Shown here: positions 31,231 to 42,829 of the stretch, piece by piece | Numbering within the stretch: the first letter of the stretch is position 1 | Layout: the number at the start of each line of letters is the position of its first letter | Origin: Pseudoalteromonas sp. S2755 | GTDB taxonomy: Bacteria > Pseudomonadota > Gammaproteobacteria > Enterobacterales > Alteromonadaceae | Length of the DNA stretch: 64,000 nucleotides | Reading direction: 5' to 3' | NCBI RefSeq assembly: GCF_005886535.1 | Contig: NZ_PNDS01000009.1 | Coordinates: forward strand, 1 to 64,000 | The notes under the pieces: generated by a model | The model's database searches: none | The model's input: the letters and a program-made list of their open reading frames with translations, nothing else | What the model was told of the DNA's origin: nothing | Made by a program: the position numbers and the translations under genes

Positions 31231-33966
31231 ATGAATAACTCATATAACACCCTGACTCAGCTTACCGTCGGCGAGCGTCAGGTCCATATTCACTCACTTC
31301 CAGCTTTAAGCGATAGAGCAAGAAGATTACCGTTTTCGCTCAAAATTTTATTGGAAAACTTACTGCGTCATGAAGATGGCAAAAACGTCACTGCACAAGA
31401 CATTGATGCCTTACTCAACTGGAAGCCGGAAGATAAACCCAGTAAAGAAGTTGCTTTTACGCCCGCGCGCGTCGTGATGCAAGACTTTACAGGCGTACCG
31501 GCCATCGTGGATCTTGCAGCAATGCGTGACGCCATGGCAAAACTTGGTGGCGATCCAAATAAAATCAATCCCTTATCACCTGCTGAAATGGTCATAGACC
31601 ACTCAGTACAAGTAGACGAATATGGCCACGATGGTGCCTTTGATCTTAATGCCAAGCTAGAGTATCAACGCAACAAAGAGCGTTATGAATTTTTGCGCTG
31701 GGGGCAAGGCGCGTTTGATAATCTAAAAGTGGTGCCACCCGCAACCGGGATCGTGCACCAAGTTAACCTAGAGTATTTAGCACGTGTCGTATTCGAGAAA
31801 GAAATCGACGGTATGCCATTCGCTTACCCTGATACATTAGTGGGTACTGACTCTCATACCACAATGATCAATGGCCTTGGCATTTTGGGTTGGGGCGTAG
31901 GCGGTATCGAGGCCGAGGCCGCTATGCTTGGCCAACCAATTTCACTGCTCATTCCTCAGGTCGTTGGTTTTAAACTTGAAGGACAGTTGCCTGAAGGCAC
32001 AACCGCAACAGACTTGGTACTCACCGTGACACAAATGCTACGTGAACATGGTGTAGTAGGTAAGTTTGTCGAATTCTTTGGTGATGGTTTAGCAGACTTA
32101 CCACTTGCTGATCGTGCTACCATCGCCAACATGGCACCTGAATATGGGGCAACCTGCGGTATTTTCCCCATTGACAACGAAACCTTGGAATATCTGCGAC
32201 TAACTAATCGTGATGAAGAAAAAATTGCACTGATAGAGGGTTATGCTAAACATCAAGGTATGTGGCGAGAACCCGGTGACGAACCACTTTACACCGATGT
32301 ACTAACACTAGATTTAGCGACAGTGGTTCCGAGCCTTGCAGGTCCAAAGCGCCCACAAGATAGAATTCCTCTCAATGACGCAGGCAAAACAATTCAAGCC
32401 CATTTGGGTGAATTCCAGCATGAGCGCAGTGAAAAAAATGCCGTGTCAGATCAAGATGAAGCTCGCACTGTTGGTGAAGGCGGGACTTCTCGAGTTGATC
32501 AAGATGAGCCCGCAACGCTTGGCGTCGGTAAGGTTAAATTTAAAGATCAAGAGTTTGAATTAGTCGATGGCGCCTGTGTTATTGCCGCCATCACAAGTTG
32601 CACAAACACCTCTAATCCAAGTGTTATTCTTGCCGCAGGTCTTGTTGCACAAAAAGCAAAGGCACTTGGCTTAAAACCTAAGCCTTGGGTGAAAACCTCA
32701 TTGGCTCCAGGCTCAAAAGTGGTTACCGATTACCTAAAACAAGCTGACCTCTTAAAGCCGCTTGCTGAACTCGGCTTTGACTTAGTCGGTTATGGCTGTA
32801 CAACTTGTATCGGCAACTCAGGTCCATTACCAAAAGAAATTAACGAAGCGATCGTTAAACACCAGCTAGTCGTCAGTTCCATCTTATCAGGAAACCGTAA
32901 CTTTGAGGGGCGGATCCACCAAGACGTAAAAATGAACTTCCTTGCGTCGCCGCCGCTTGTCGTTGCCTATGCACTTGCAGGCCGCACTGATATCGATGTC
33001 TACAATGAACCACTGTGCCAAACCGATGATGGGCAGGATGTATTCTTAAAGGACATTTGGCCATCGGTCTCTGAAGTCAGTGAACTTGTGTCTCAGACTG
33101 TCACACAAGCCATGTTTGAGAAGAACTATGCAGACGTTTACCAAGGCGACCAACATTGGCAACAAATCGCGGTAAATCAGAGTGAGCGCTATGATTGGCA
33201 AGATAGCTCTACTTATATTCGAAAAGCCCCTTTCTTTGATGATATGAGTAAAGAACCACCTGGGATCCCAAGTATCAAAGGCGCACGCTGTCTTGCTAAA
33301 CTGGGTGACTCAGTGACGACTGACCACATTTCTCCAGCAGGTAATATCAAGGCCTCGGCACCAGCTGGGGAGTATTTACAAGCACAAGGAGTGACACAAG
33401 CTGATTTTAATTCGTATGGTTCGCGTCGTGGTAACCACGAAGTCATGATGCGAGGTACATTTGCAAACGTGCGCTTACGTAATCAATTGGCTCCAGGTAC
33501 CGAAGGTGGCATTACCCGCCTATTACCCGAGGGCGAACTTATGAGTATTTTCGATGCTGCTGAGCATTACCAGCAACGTAATACGCCACTCGTTGTGCTC
33601 GCGGGCAGTGAGTACGGCACGGGTTCATCACGAGACTGGGCTGCTAAAGGATCTTTACTACTTGGGATTAAAGCCGTACTTGCTAAAAGCTACGAACGTA
33701 TTCACCGTTCGAACCTCATTGGCATGGGGGTGCTACCACTACAATTTAAATCTGGTGATGGCCACGAAGAGCTAGGATTAACTGGCGAAGAAGAGTTTGA
33801 AATCGAAGGAATATACGATACATCAACCGAAGTGATAGTTACGGCAACAAATGCGGATGGCAAAGAAATCAAGTTTTCGGCGGATATCCGGATAGATACC
33901 CCTAAAGAGTGGGAGTACTACCAACATGGTGGAATTTTACAGTATGTCTTAAGACAAATGCTATAG
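31231..33966 (+). CDS. acnA: aconitate hydratase A
   Basis: Aconitase isomerises citrate and isocitrate in the TCA cycle through a [4Fe-4S] cluster. The ATG at 31231 has AAGGAAAGGG upstream; the open frame begins at a TTG 69 bases earlier without family support. The product is 911 residues against 891 in E. coli AcnA. Cluster cysteines lie in [10 protein letters not shown] and [11 protein letters not shown]. The C-terminal swivel domain has [16 protein letters not shown] with the catalytic serine region. An extra acidic stretch of about 20 residues (around [17 protein letters not shown]) lies before the first cysteine. Confidence 0.97.
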   Translation: MNNSYNTLTQLTVGERQVHIHSLPALSDRARRLPFSLKILLENLLRHEDGKNVTAQDIDALLNWKPEDKPSKEVAFTPARVVMQDFTGVPAIVDLAAMRDAMAKLGGDPNKINPLSPAEMVIDHSVQVDEYGHDGAFDLNAKLEYQRNKERYEFLRWGQGAFDNLKVVPPATGIVHQVNLEYLARVVFEKEIDGMPFAYPDTLVGTDSHTTMINGLGILGWGVGGIEAEAAMLGQPISLLIPQVVGFKLEGQLPEGTTATDLVLTVTQMLREHGVVGKFVEFFGDGLADLPLADRATIANMAPEYGATCGIFPIDNETLEYLRLTNRDEEKIALIEGYAKHQGMWREPGDEPLYTDVLTLDLATVVPSLAGPKRPQDRIPLNDAGKTIQAHLGEFQHERSEKNAVSDQDEARTVGEGGTSRVDQDEPATLGVGKVKFKDQEFELVDGACVIAAITSCTNTSNPSVILAAGLVAQKAKALGLKPKPWVKTSLAPGSKVVTDYLKQADLLKPLAELGFDLVGYGCTTCIGNSGPLPKEINEAIVKHQLVVSSILSGNRNFEGRIHQDVKMNFLASPPLVVAYALAGRTDIDVYNEPLCQTDDGQDVFLKDIWPSVSEVSELVSQTVTQAMFEKNYADVYQGDQHWQQIAVNQSERYDWQDSSTYIRKAPFFDDMSKEPPGIPSIKGARCLAKLGDSVTTDHISPAGNIKASAPAGEYLQAQGVTQADFNSYGSRRGNHEVMMRGTFANVRLRNQLAPGTEGGITRLLPEGELMSIFDAAEHYQQRNTPLVVLAGSEYGTGSSRDWAAKGSLLLGIKAVLAKSYERIHRSNLIGMGVLPLQFKSGDGHEELGLTGEEEFEIEGIYDTSTEVIVTATNADGKEIKFSADIRIDTPKEWEYYQHGGILQYVLRQML

Positions 33967-33991
33967 GCCACTTTTAGCAATACTGTAATGG

Positions 33992-34017
33992 AAAAGACGG
34001 CACTGGCCGTCTTTTTT
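33992..34017. terminator. bidirectional terminator between acnA and the outer-membrane protein gene
   Basis: A 10-bp perfect stem (33992-34001 with 34006-34015) has a tetraloop and is flanked by A and T runs on both sides. It lies 25 bases after acnA and overlaps the stop codon region of the convergent gene, so it can end both transcripts. Confidence 0.85.
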
Positions 34018-34777
34018 AAAACCTGCGAGTATAGATTAGCGTAATTGTATCGATGCCACCATCATCAAGCGCACTGCCAATTCCAAACTTCAGCGCCGAT
34101 TGTGAACTAAACCAATAATCGGTCTGCAATTCCACTACCGACTGATCAAAATCATCTTCACGTAATCGAGCTGCTACAGACACTTGCCAGTCCTTAGCCA
34201 AATAATAACCGGCATGGATCTGCCAAAAGTCGATATCGGCTGCAACTTTTTGCATTTTTACATCCCATCCAACACCGTTATCAATTTCAGTGTAACGGAA
34301 AAATGGTGCTATTGCAGTTTCTGTTTCTCGTTCATCCACTCCGTCGTTATCAAATTCTGAGCGCTCACCGATGAGCGTAACACCAAACTGCATATTCTCA
34401 CTTACAAAGCGCCCCACTTGTACCAGCGCAATTGTGTCTCGCGTCGCAGTAAAAAGCGCAGAGTCATCTCTAAATTGAGTTACATCAACGGCAACTCGCC
34501 AATCTCGTCCAATAAAGAACTCAGCATCAGCTTGATAAAGGTGCCAATCATCATTTTTAAAACCACCTACAGAGAAGTTATTACTCTTTTGCAGATACCC
34601 CTGTAAACCGTAGGGTGTACCATCATTCTCTAACTCAGTAAGGTAGTGTCGATACTGAACACCTAAGAATCCATCCTCAATTTCTAAAAACTCTCCGAAG
34701 CCAACACTGACTTCGTGAGAGTTGGCGATACTAAAACCTGAATAACATAACAGTCCTATCAGTGATAATGCTTTCAT
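34016..34777 (-). CDS. putative outer-membrane beta-barrel protein
   Basis: A 253-residue protein with a signal peptide (about residues 1-18, MKALSLIGLLCYSGFSIANS). Alternating-hydrophobicity strands follow, and the last residue is an aromatic (YTRRF), the usual C-terminal signature for BAM-dependent barrels. Length and composition fit a small general porin of the kind found in marine gammaproteobacteria. No specific substrate can be named. It is convergent with acnA. Confidence 0.75.
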   Translation of the reverse strand: MKALSLIGLLCYSGFSIANSHEVSVGFGEFLEIEDGFLGVQYRHYLTELENDGTPYGLQGYLQKSNNFSVGGFKNDDWHLYQADAEFFIGRDWRVAVDVTQFRDDSALFTATRDTIALVQVGRFVSENMQFGVTLIGERSEFDNDGVDERETETAIAPFFRYTEIDNGVGWDVKMQKVAADIDFWQIHAGYYLAKDWQVSVAARLREDDFDQSVVELQTDYWFSSQSALKFGIGSALDDGGIDTITLIYTRRF

Positions 34778-34872
34778 ACTTTCCCCTTTAAGTTAATGAA
34801 ACGATTGTAACTACGAAAAAAAATCGCCATAGTAAAAAAATGTAAGCATATGTATTCAAAAGAGAGACAAGT

Positions 34873-35310
34873 ATGGCAATCTGGTTTAAACCCGTAAGTG
34901 TAGAGTCATGCAAAAAGCTGGAAGATGGCATGACAGGTAAAGGTACGCTTATGAAAACGTTAGGGATAGAAATCAGCGAGGTGGGTGACGACTACTTAGT
35001 CGCGACTATGCCCGCCATTCCTGAACACCATAACCCTATGGGTATGGTCCATGGCGGCGCAAACGTTGCTTTAGCGGAAACCGTTGCAAGTTACGCAGCA
35101 AACTTTGTTGTAGATACCGAACAATTCTACTGCGTAGGACAAGAAATAAATGCGAATCACTTAAAGGCATCAAGAACTGGCATGCTCACAGCCATTGCTA
35201 AGCCTGTACATCTCGGTAAACGTTCTTCTGTATGGGAAATCCGTATCACTAACAGTCGCAATGAGCTGTGCTGCATTTCCAGAATGACCGCTGCAGTTGT
35301 ATCACGCTAA
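34873..35310 (+). CDS. hotdog-fold thioesterase (PaaI/EntH-like)
   Basis: A 145-residue acyl-CoA or acyl-protein thioesterase of the 4HBT family. The signature HHNPMGMVHGGANVALAETVAS, with the catalytic acidic residue in LAETVAS, is at about residues 53-74. It resembles EntH and MenI-type enzymes. The segment around QEINANHLKASRTGML is the conserved second strand. The natural acyl substrate cannot be assigned. ATG is preceded by AGAGAGA. Confidence 0.88.
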   Translation: MAIWFKPVSVESCKKLEDGMTGKGTLMKTLGIEISEVGDDYLVATMPAIPEHHNPMGMVHGGANVALAETVASYAANFVVDTEQFYCVGQEINANHLKASRTGMLTAIAKPVHLGKRSSVWEIRITNSRNELCCISRMTAAVVSR

Positions 35311-35387
35311 AACTTGATCTATCACAACTACGAAAAACCAAACCCACCACATTATTATTGCAACACAAAGAATAGTGAGGTGGTACT

Positions 35388-35600
35388 GTGTCAACTCAAA
35401 AGCTTTGGCCTCTGCATATGCTCATGGTGGCGGGATTAATTTTCACGGGCCACACCATGTTAACGAGCGGCTGGTTGAATACTCTTGGTCCGAGCGGTTT
35501 TATAATTGGTGCGAGCTGTGTCGCGCTCGGTCTCATTTGTTCTTTACCGACTAAAATATATCTGACCATTTTGCTGATGCGCCGAGAGCGCCACGATTAG
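35388..35600 (+). CDS. small membrane protein, two predicted helices
   Basis: A 70-residue protein starting at GTG with GAGG seven bases upstream. Two hydrophobic segments at about residues 8-24 and 35-62 predict a helical hairpin in the inner membrane, ending in the basic tail RRERHD. I recognise no family. It lies between the thioesterase and the FAD oxidoreductase genes on the same strand with gaps of about 75 bases. Confidence 0.65.
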   Translation: MSTQKLWPLHMLMVAGLIFTGHTMLTSGWLNTLGPSGFIIGASCVALGLICSLPTKIYLTILLMRRERHD

Positions 35601-35671
35601 CGTATACCAGCTTGATATTGAGCTAGTTTTACTGCACCCTGAGCGTCTACGTTTATAAAGGTACTCAGTTT

Positions 35672-36757
35672 GTGGAAAAGGTCGACACCCTAATTATTGG
35701 CGCTGGCGTTGTAGGCTTAGCAATAGCGGCAAAGCTCAGCCATAGCCGCAGCGTTATTGTTATTGATAAAGAGTCTCGCGTTGGTGAGCATACGAGTAGC
35801 CGAAATAGTGAAGTGATCCACGCAGGTATTTACTACCCCTATGGTAGTTTAAAACACCAGCTATGCGTGCGAGGGAAAGCACTTCTTTATACACACTGTG
35901 AGCAGCTAAACATTCCCTATCAGCGACTCGGAAAATTCATTGTCGCGACAAACGACGAGGAAGCGCAAAGCCTAGAACAAATTAAGGCTCGTGCCCATGC
36001 TAACTCTGTTACAGATATTGACTTTGCTTCATCCAAACTAATCAAGCAACAGCTTAGCTATTTGAAAATACATAGCGCACTATTCTCCCCCTCCACCGGT
36101 ATTTTAGACAGTCACCAATTTATGTTGTCACTCATCGCTGAGATTGAAAGTAATGGGGGGATTGTCGCAACACAAAGTGAGTTTATTCACGCACAGCAAT
36201 TAGGCAGTGATTTTATTGCTACGATGCGCTGCGATGGCGAGCGGTTCGAAATGGGCTGTGGTCAGCTGATAAACAGCGCTGGGCTAAACGCCCCAGATGT
36301 GCTCAATAAAATTACCGATAATAGCAACAAAGCCATTGCCTATTATTGTCGTGGTCGTTACTATCGCTATCAGGGAAAACACCCTTTTCAACAGCTCATC
36401 TACCCTCTACCTAACACGCATGGATTGGGCGTACACGCGACATTAGATTTAGCTGGACAGCTTAAGTTTGGTCCTGATACCGACTATATTGAAAACATTG
36501 ATTACCAGTTTGATGATTCCCAAAAAGCGCGCTTTGTCGCCGCCATAAAACGATACTGGCCAACTCTGGATGAGAGTCGACTGACAGCGGATTACACTGG
36601 AATAAGACCCAAATTAAGCAAAAAAAAGCAAAGTGACTTTGTAATTCAGTTCGAGGCAACACATGGAATATCAGGCTTTGTTAACTTAATGGCGATTGAA
36701 TCACCAGGATTAACCGCGAGTCTCGCCATTGCAGAATATATTGAACAACGACTTTAG
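35672..36757 (+). CDS. FAD-dependent oxidoreductase (LhgO-like)
   Basis: A 361-residue DAO-family flavoprotein. The dinucleotide fold is at the N-terminus (TLIIGAGVVGLAIAAKL, residues 6-22), followed by the family stretch SSRNSEVIHAGIYYP and the C-terminal YTGIRPKL and LMAIESPGLTASLAIAEYI. This combination is characteristic of L-2-hydroxyglutarate oxidase and its relatives. The substrate is not proven by sequence. Translation starts at GTG. Its end overlaps the convergent DUF4124 gene by four bases. Confidence 0.88.
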   Translation: MEKVDTLIIGAGVVGLAIAAKLSHSRSVIVIDKESRVGEHTSSRNSEVIHAGIYYPYGSLKHQLCVRGKALLYTHCEQLNIPYQRLGKFIVATNDEEAQSLEQIKARAHANSVTDIDFASSKLIKQQLSYLKIHSALFSPSTGILDSHQFMLSLIAEIESNGGIVATQSEFIHAQQLGSDFIATMRCDGERFEMGCGQLINSAGLNAPDVLNKITDNSNKAIAYYCRGRYYRYQGKHPFQQLIYPLPNTHGLGVHATLDLAGQLKFGPDTDYIENIDYQFDDSQKARFVAAIKRYWPTLDESRLTADYTGIRPKLSKKKQSDFVIQFEATHGISGFVNLMAIESPGLTASLAIAEYIEQRL

Positions 36758-37293
36758 CGCTGGTTTTCCTCCAGCGCCTTTTCAAGCTGTTTCGTTCGAT
36801 TATCCATTAGCTGTTGGACGTTTTTCGCGTCTTCCATCACCTGCTTTACCACTTTTGGATTTAATGCCGTTGGTAATGCCGAAGCGGTTTCTTTACTTGC
36901 GACTTGCTCTGGTTGTTTATTCAAAATGCTTGTGTCTTCGGCTGCGATCACGGTAATTTTTCGCTCGTCTAATTGGTAATGCTGCGACTCGCCGTTTGGG
37001 TTGGGTTTATCTGAGTAATGCCATTGTCCTTTGGCGTCCTGCCAACGATACACTTGTAGCAAAGGTGTAGGCTGTTGAGTGTCGTCACTCACTAGCTCCT
37101 TAGTGTGTGTTTTCACTTTCTCAAGCGCTGTTACACTTTGAACTGTTAATTCTGTTACCTGCTGCTCAACCTTGTTGGTCAACGAATTTACACTTAACCA
37201 TGGCTTGCCATCAGGGCGCTTCAATACAAATAAACTGGCTAACGCCACCAACATTATCATAATCATCAAGTAACTTGCGGCTTTCATCTTCAT
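36754..37293 (-). CDS. DUF4124-domain protein, membrane-anchored
   Basis: The chosen ATG at 37291-37293, with AAGGA about ten bases upstream, gives MKMKAASYLMIMIMLVALASL, an N-terminal membrane anchor, and about 179 residues. The start at 37317 would add eight residues. At about residues 80-100 lies the DUF4124 core VYRWQDAKGQWHYSDKPNP, a short beta domain common in envelope proteins of gammaproteobacteria. A long helical C-terminus follows (KQVMEDAKNVQQLMDNRTKQ). It is the second gene of a pair with the solute-binding protein gene, whose stop codon lies just upstream. Confidence 0.8.
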   Translation of the reverse strand: MKMKAASYLMIMIMLVALASLFVLKRPDGKPWLSVNSLTNKVEQQVTELTVQSVTALEKVKTHTKELVSDDTQQPTPLLQVYRWQDAKGQWHYSDKPNPNGESQHYQLDERKITVIAAEDTSILNKQPEQVASKETASALPTALNPKVVKQVMEDAKNVQQLMDNRTKQLEKALEENQR

Positions 37294-37306
37294 ACTCTGA
37301 CTTTCC

Positions 37307-38068
37307 TTAGAGCCCATACTTTAACAGTATCTGCTTAAATTGCTCAGTTTTTTTGAAGTCGGCATAAAAGTGATTAAAGTCATCACACAATTTTTTCGCT
37401 CTTTGAGTGCGGCCAAACTGCAATTGCAACGGCGCCACATCAGAGACACCGTGCACGCTAATCGTACTTTTGAATACTGGATATTTCAGCTGTAACCAAC
37501 GCAGCGTTGGTTCGCCAACAATAGAAAAAGCGAGAGCTTTGTCACTTCCGCCTGCAAGCACGGACAAGATATCAAACTCTGAGTAATAGTCTTTGCGCTG
37601 TAGCAAGTTATTATCAAAAGACAGCTCTAACTGAGGGTATGTATAGCCAAATCGACCTAAAAATAAACGTTCATTTAAGCCATTTATATCAAACTTCCCA
37701 CTCTCCTTGTGTGTAACAAATACATCTTCAACCGCATAAATTGGCTCACTCCAACACATTTGCATTGTGCCACGATACCAATGTTCAGACTCCATACGCA
37801 CATCAACATTCCCTCGTTCAATTGCTATGGAAGAACGCTTTTCTGGATAAACCAGATAATGTGCTTGGTAGTGATATTGAGCTGAGAATAGCTCAAAAAT
37901 ATCGATCAATACTCCCTGCTCTCGATCGTGCTCAATAATAAAAGGAGGATAATACTGAACTGCAAAGTTGATAAACGTTTTGTTTTTTTGTGCTGATTTA
38001 GCGTGACCAGCAAAAGACAAGATACAACTAAGTAGCAATAATAAAATCGTCTTTGGAAAGTAGGTCAA
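37307..38068 (-). CDS. periplasmic solute-binding protein, SBP_bac_3-like (orphan)
   Basis: I start at the TTG at 38066-38068, which has GGAGG five bases upstream and yields MTYFPKTILLLLLSCILSF, a good signal peptide; the longer frame to 38131 would place 21 polar residues before it. The 253-residue product resembles amino-acid-type ABC binding proteins (INFAVQYYPPFIIEHD, GVLIDIFELFSAQY, FKKTEQFKQILLKYGL). Such stand-alone proteins are common in Alteromonadales. No permease or ATPase is nearby, and the ligand is unknown. Confidence 0.82.
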   Translation of the reverse strand: MTYFPKTILLLLLSCILSFAGHAKSAQKNKTFINFAVQYYPPFIIEHDREQGVLIDIFELFSAQYHYQAHYLVYPEKRSSIAIERGNVDVRMESEHWYRGTMQMCWSEPIYAVEDVFVTHKESGKFDINGLNERLFLGRFGYTYPQLELSFDNNLLQRKDYYSEFDILSVLAGGSDKALAFSIVGEPTLRWLQLKYPVFKSTISVHGVSDVAPLQLQFGRTQRAKKLCDDFNHFYADFKKTEQFKQILLKYGL

Positions 38069-38178
38069 AGCCACCTCCAAGACCTTGAACAAATAATAGA
38101 CTAAGTATGACCGATCGCTGGGAATTTCCAAGTCAAAAAACCAGCCACACTCAAATCTGCTAAATGGACCTTGGGGGT

Positions 38179-38919
38179 CTAAATACCATCACCATCGATA
38201 TGCAGCCCACACTCACGATTCAAACCGAAGAAGCGTGTTTCTTCCTCTGTCATGCCGGGCTCAAGCTTACGGGTGGTGTGAACATCCCCCATAGAAACGT
38301 AACCTTGTTCCCAGAGCGGGTGGTAAGGTAAATCAAATTTTGTAAGATATTGATACACATCACGATTATGCCAGTCAATAATAGGATAAAACTTGACTGT
38401 GCCGCGGCTGAGCTCAACGATTGGCTTATCCGCACGTGTTGAGGATTGTTGACGACGTAAGCCACTGAACCAAGTGCCAGCGCTAAGTTCACGCAACGCT
38501 TGAGTCATTGGCTCAACTTTATTCAGTGTATTGTATTTTTTAATACCCTCTTCGCCTTGCTCCCATAATTTACCATACACCGCTTCTTGCCAAGCCGGGC
38601 TCTGTTTAGCACGATATACCTTAAGGTTGAGTGCCAAACGCTCTGACAGTGATTCAATAAATTGATATGTCTCAGGAAACAAATAACCTGTATCGGTAAG
38701 TACCACGGGAATATCAGGCTGCTGCTGGGTCAAAAGATGTAACATAACCGCAGCTTGAATACCGAAACTAGAAGACAAAAAGTGAGTATCCGGTAAGTTT
38801 TCCAGTGCCCAAGCCACTCTCTGCTCGGCAGTTTTATCACTCAGCAGGGCATTAGCATCCGCGAGTAGCATCTGCTGAGTTGCACTGTCCAGAGTCAATA
38901 TTTGCTTAAAATCACTCAT
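38179..38919 (-). CDS. cysH: phosphoadenylylsulfate (PAPS) reductase
   Basis: CysH reduces PAPS to sulfite and PAP with thioredoxin. The start is the ATG at 38917-38919 ([11 protein letters not shown]); an in-frame TTG lies 12 bases upstream. The PP-loop is [12 protein letters not shown], and the C-terminal ECGLH near the end carries the catalytic cysteine. The extra cysteine pairs of APS reductases are absent, so PAPS is the expected substrate, which agrees with the presence of cysC. It is the last gene of cysJIH, 38 bases after cysI. Confidence 0.97.
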   Translation of the reverse strand: MSDFKQILTLDSATQQMLLADANALLSDKTAEQRVAWALENLPDTHFLSSSFGIQAAVMLHLLTQQQPDIPVVLTDTGYLFPETYQFIESLSERLALNLKVYRAKQSPAWQEAVYGKLWEQGEEGIKKYNTLNKVEPMTQALRELSAGTWFSGLRRQQSSTRADKPIVELSRGTVKFYPIIDWHNRDVYQYLTKFDLPYHPLWEQGYVSMGDVHTTRKLEPGMTEEETRFFGLNRECGLHIDGDGI

Positions 38920-38957
38920 TTTCTCATCCAATGGGCAGCAGAGCTGCCCGTTCTAAA

Positions 38958-40679
38958 TCAAGCATGGAAATCAGTTTTTGACACTTTGACTTCCGCAACA
39001 ATTTCTTTGCGGATGACATAGTCACCAAAACATTCGTCTTCGTTGCGCTCACTGACCCACTGACCAATCAACTCATCTAGCGCTGGCAGGAAGACGTCTT
39101 CGCCGACATTCTCTAAGTACAATTTAGGAATGCGAGTACCGGCGCGGTTACCACCCAAATACATATTGTATTTACCAGGACCTTTACCCACGAATCCAAC
39201 CTCAGCTAGCATCGCTCGACCACAGCCGTTAGGGCAACCAACTACACGAAGGATAATATTCTCTTCAGCAACCTCATGCTTGGCGAGCAACTCTTCTACC
39301 TTTGTCACAAGCTCAGGTAAGTAACGCTCTGCCTCAGCCATCGCAAGTGGACACGTCGGTAACGATACACATGCCATTGAGTTCTTGCGCTGCTCTGAAT
39401 GCTGGTTATCTATCAAACCATGCTCGCGGGCAATTTGTTCGATTTGCGCTTTATCTTCAGCTGCAACTCCAGCAATTATTAAGTTTTGGTTTGCTGTCAT
39501 GCGGAAATCCCCTTTGTGGATCTCTGCAATTTTGCGACAACCTGTTTTAAGCGGCTTATCTGGGAAATCTAAAATACGGCCATTTTCGATAAACACCGTT
39601 AAGTGATGCTTACCATCAATACCCTCAACCCAACCAAAACGGTCACCACGGTGGGTGAATTCATAAGGACGGCTTGGCTCAAATTTCATACCGGCACGGT
39701 TTTCAACTTCCGCTTTAAACGCTTCAGTGCCAAATGTATCTAGCGTATATTTAGTTTTTGCATTTTTACGGTTTACTCGGTTACCCCAGTCACGTTGCAC
39801 AGAAACCACATGCTCAGCAACGGCAAGTGTATGCTCAAGTGGAATAAAGCCAAGGTCATCTGCTTTACGTGGATAGGTATTAACGTCACCATGAGTCATC
39901 GCCAAACCACCACCCACAAGCACATTAAAGCCAACTAGCTTGCCTTCATCTGCGATAGCAACAAAGTTGAGGTCATTGGCATGTACATCGACTTCATTGT
40001 TCGGAGGGATAGTCACAGTGGTCTTGAACTTACGTGGTAAGTACGTATCACCCAAAATCGGCTCTGCCGTTGTCTCGGTTTTTTCACCGTTCAACCAAAT
40101 TTCAGCGTAAGCTTTGGTTTTTGGTAGCAAGTGCTCTGAAATTTTAGCCGCCCACTCGTACGCTTCTTGGTGTAACTCAGACTCGACCGGGTTAGTTGTA
40201 CATAACACGTTGCGGTTTACATCACCCGCCGTCGCAATAGAATCGATACCTACACTATTCAGCAGCTGGTGCATCCCTTTGATGTTTGGCTTCAATACAC
40301 CGTGGAACTGGAAAGTTTGACGTGTAGTCAGACGAATGCTGCCATACATGGTTTTATCCGCCGCAAACTCATCTATCGCCAACCACTGATGTGGTTTTAT
40401 GATACCGCCAGGCATACGAGCGCGAAGCATCACGTTATGCAGTGGCTCAAGGCGTTGCTTAGTGCGCTCTGGGCGGATATCTCGGTCGTCTTGCTGATAC
40501 ATACCGTGGAAACGGATCAATTGGAAGTTATCCGCAGTAAAGCCGCCGGTTAGCTGATCGGTCAGATCCGTTGAAATTGTGCCACGCAAGTGGGCACTTT
40601 GTGACTTCAAACGCTCATTATCAGAAAACTTTGCGCTTGCATCGAGCTTACTATTCGGTTTGATTTCAGAGTTGCTCAT
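38958..40679 (-). CDS. cysI: sulfite reductase hemoprotein subunit
   Basis: CysI reduces sulfite to sulfide using siroheme and a [4Fe-4S] cluster. The cluster and siroheme ligands lie in [19 protein letters not shown] and [17 protein letters not shown]. The 573-residue length matches the family. Upstream are the two ferredoxin-like halves ([30 protein letters not shown]). It follows cysJ by 44 bases and depends on CysG for siroheme. Confidence 0.98.
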   Translation of the reverse strand: MSNSEIKPNSKLDASAKFSDNERLKSQSAHLRGTISTDLTDQLTGGFTADNFQLIRFHGMYQQDDRDIRPERTKQRLEPLHNVMLRARMPGGIIKPHQWLAIDEFAADKTMYGSIRLTTRQTFQFHGVLKPNIKGMHQLLNSVGIDSIATAGDVNRNVLCTTNPVESELHQEAYEWAAKISEHLLPKTKAYAEIWLNGEKTETTAEPILGDTYLPRKFKTTVTIPPNNEVDVHANDLNFVAIADEGKLVGFNVLVGGGLAMTHGDVNTYPRKADDLGFIPLEHTLAVAEHVVSVQRDWGNRVNRKNAKTKYTLDTFGTEAFKAEVENRAGMKFEPSRPYEFTHRGDRFGWVEGIDGKHHLTVFIENGRILDFPDKPLKTGCRKIAEIHKGDFRMTANQNLIIAGVAAEDKAQIEQIAREHGLIDNQHSEQRKNSMACVSLPTCPLAMAEAERYLPELVTKVEELLAKHEVAEENIILRVVGCPNGCGRAMLAEVGFVGKGPGKYNMYLGGNRAGTRIPKLYLENVGEDVFLPALDELIGQWVSERNEDECFGDYVIRKEIVAEVKVSKTDFHA

Positions 40680-40723
40680 TGTCTTTCCTACATTAAAATT
40701 GGCTGACGGTATAACAAGACGCG

Positions 40724-42544
40724 TTAGTAAACGTCTTTCTGATAACGGTTTGCGCTACGCAATGCTTTAAGATATTGCTCAGCTTGTTCATCATCTTTCC
40801 CTCCATGGGTTTTAATGATGTCGATAAGTGCTTGGTGTACATCTTTGGCCATTCTGCTAGCGTCACCACAGACATAAAAATGGGCGCCCTTTTCAAGCCA
40901 TGCAAATACAGCTTCGCCCTTCTCGCGCAGTCTATCTTGCACGTAAATCTTTTCTGCCTGATCACGGCTAAATGCCAAATCTACATGTGTTAATAAACCC
41001 GACTTTACATACTTTTGAATTTCTACTTGATAAAGGAAATCTTCCGTAAAGTGTGGATTACCAAAGAACAGCCAGTTTTCACCCTCTGCGTCACGCGCCT
41101 CACGCTCTTGCAAAAAGGCTCTGAACGGTGCGATACCTGTACCTGGGCCAACCATGATCACAGGTGTGGCATTGTCCGCTGGTAATCTAAAGTTATCGTT
41201 CTGCTCACTGAATACTTTCACTTTCGTACCTTCTTCAGCACGATTCGCTAAATAACCTGAGCAGCCGCCAAAATGCTTTTCACCAAAGGTATCAAATTCA
41301 ACTAAACCTACGGTTAAATGCACCTCTTCTTCCACCTCAGCTTGGCTTGACGCGATAGAGTACAGGCGCGCTTGTAATTTGCGACAACAATCAACTAGCG
41401 CTTGCGCCTCAATGTTGGCAGGATTTTGCTTAATCACATCAAAGATTTGACGCTCTTCAATATAAGCACGCAATGCCGCTTTATCGTTTGCAAGTGCGCT
41501 TAGTTCCTCATTCCCAGTCGCAATCGCATACTTTTCAACAAAGCCAGGATACGACTGTGTTAGCTCAAGATGTTCAATTAACGCCGTTTCCAATGAAACG
41601 GTGAGTTCACCTATTTTTACGGTTTGTGCTTTGTCGAGTTTTAAGACATCGATCACCGCCGCCACTTCTTGTGGGTCATTTAAGAAATACACGCCAAGTG
41701 AATCACCCGGCTGATAAGTGATATCAGAACCTTCAAGGGAAATTTCAATGTGACGCACATCTTTGCTTGAGTTTCTGCCGGTGATCTTTTGTACCACACT
41801 CAGCTCAGCCGCGAATGGGTTTTGCTTTGTATATTGGCTCGCTGCGGTCTGAGGCGCACCAAACGGCATGCTGATAACGTTACCACCACCTGCTTGCTGC
41901 TGAGCTTTAAGCGCAGGCTCTAATGCATCTAGCGCCTGTGCGATCCACGCCTCAGCTTCAGCCTCATAATCCACATCTAAGTCAGCTCGCGGCACAACAA
42001 TTTCAGCGCCAAGCGCAGCCAAGCGCGCTTCAAAATCCTTTGCTGTTTGGCAGAAGAATTCATAACTTGAATCACCAAGGCCAATCACTGCTTGCTTTAC
42101 ACCTTCCAGTTTAGGCGCCTTCTTACCGGCTAAGAATTCATGCAATGCTTCTGCATCTTCTGGTGGCTCCCCCTCACCGTAAGTAGAGACAGCAATCACT
42201 AAGAACTTCTCTTTCTTCAGGTTGGCAGGTTTGTAGTCAGCCATATTGACCAACTTAGTCGTCAAGCCACGCGCTTCTGCCTGAGCTTTAATTTGGTTTG
42301 CAACCCCTTTTGCGTTACCGGTTTGTGAACCAAATAAAATAGTTAGAGGTGCAGACTCGTCAGCGCCCGCTGTTGCTTGTCCAGCAATACCTGATAATGC
42401 AGCTGAATTTGCGGTTGCAGCTAAATAGCCACTCACCCATGCCTGTTGGATTGGATTTAACTCTCCAACTAAGCCTTGTAGTTTTTGCAGTTGTTCATGT
42501 GTCAGCGGACTTGCTGCAGCATTAAGTTGACTTAACAACATCAT
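40724..42544 (-). CDS. cysJ: sulfite reductase flavoprotein subunit
   Basis: CysJ carries electrons from NADPH through FAD and FMN to CysI. The 606-residue protein has a flavodoxin domain ([18 protein letters not shown] near residue 69; [15 protein letters not shown]), an FAD domain ([20 protein letters not shown]) and an NADPH domain ([21 protein letters not shown]) ending VYVCGD-like ([15 protein letters not shown]) and KRYQKDVY-like (RYQKDVY). It is the first gene of the cysJIH operon. The 285-base upstream gap should contain its CysB-dependent promoter, which I could not resolve by eye. Confidence 0.98.
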   Translation of the reverse strand: MMLLSQLNAAASPLTHEQLQKLQGLVGELNPIQQAWVSGYLAATANSAALSGIAGQATAGADESAPLTILFGSQTGNAKGVANQIKAQAEARGLTTKLVNMADYKPANLKKEKFLVIAVSTYGEGEPPEDAEALHEFLAGKKAPKLEGVKQAVIGLGDSSYEFFCQTAKDFEARLAALGAEIVVPRADLDVDYEAEAEAWIAQALDALEPALKAQQQAGGGNVISMPFGAPQTAASQYTKQNPFAAELSVVQKITGRNSSKDVRHIEISLEGSDITYQPGDSLGVYFLNDPQEVAAVIDVLKLDKAQTVKIGELTVSLETALIEHLELTQSYPGFVEKYAIATGNEELSALANDKAALRAYIEERQIFDVIKQNPANIEAQALVDCCRKLQARLYSIASSQAEVEEEVHLTVGLVEFDTFGEKHFGGCSGYLANRAEEGTKVKVFSEQNDNFRLPADNATPVIMVGPGTGIAPFRAFLQEREARDAEGENWLFFGNPHFTEDFLYQVEIQKYVKSGLLTHVDLAFSRDQAEKIYVQDRLREKGEAVFAWLEKGAHFYVCGDASRMAKDVHQALIDIIKTHGGKDDEQAEQYLKALRSANRYQKDVY

Positions 42545-42765
42545 GGATCCCCGTACCCAAAAGGTTTTGCTTGCTCATTGCATAACTGGCTCGCACAGAG
42601 CGTAGCCTACTTTTATTAGCGTGAAGCATACGTGGCAAATTGAGAGATCAAAAAGAATAGAATCTGCTTTTATATTCCTTTTAGTTATTGAAGATTGAAA
42701 AGTCCAAAGAAAACAGATTAAAAGAAGTTCGATATTTAACCGTTAAAAAGTTTAACATTACCGTA

Positions 42766-42791
42766 ACAGTTTTGATGCAAAATCAAACTGT
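42766..42791. repeat. imperfect inverted repeat in the cysJ/endonuclease gap
   Basis: ACAGTTTTGAT and ATCAAACTGT form near-perfect arms (one extra T) around a 5-base spacer, 39 bases before the endonuclease start. This divergent gap (42545-42829) is otherwise AT-rich with no other distinct element. The repeat could be an operator for either gene. Confidence 0.35.
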
Positions 42792-42829
42792 CATACACAG
42801 ACAAATCAATAATACAGATAATCATAATA

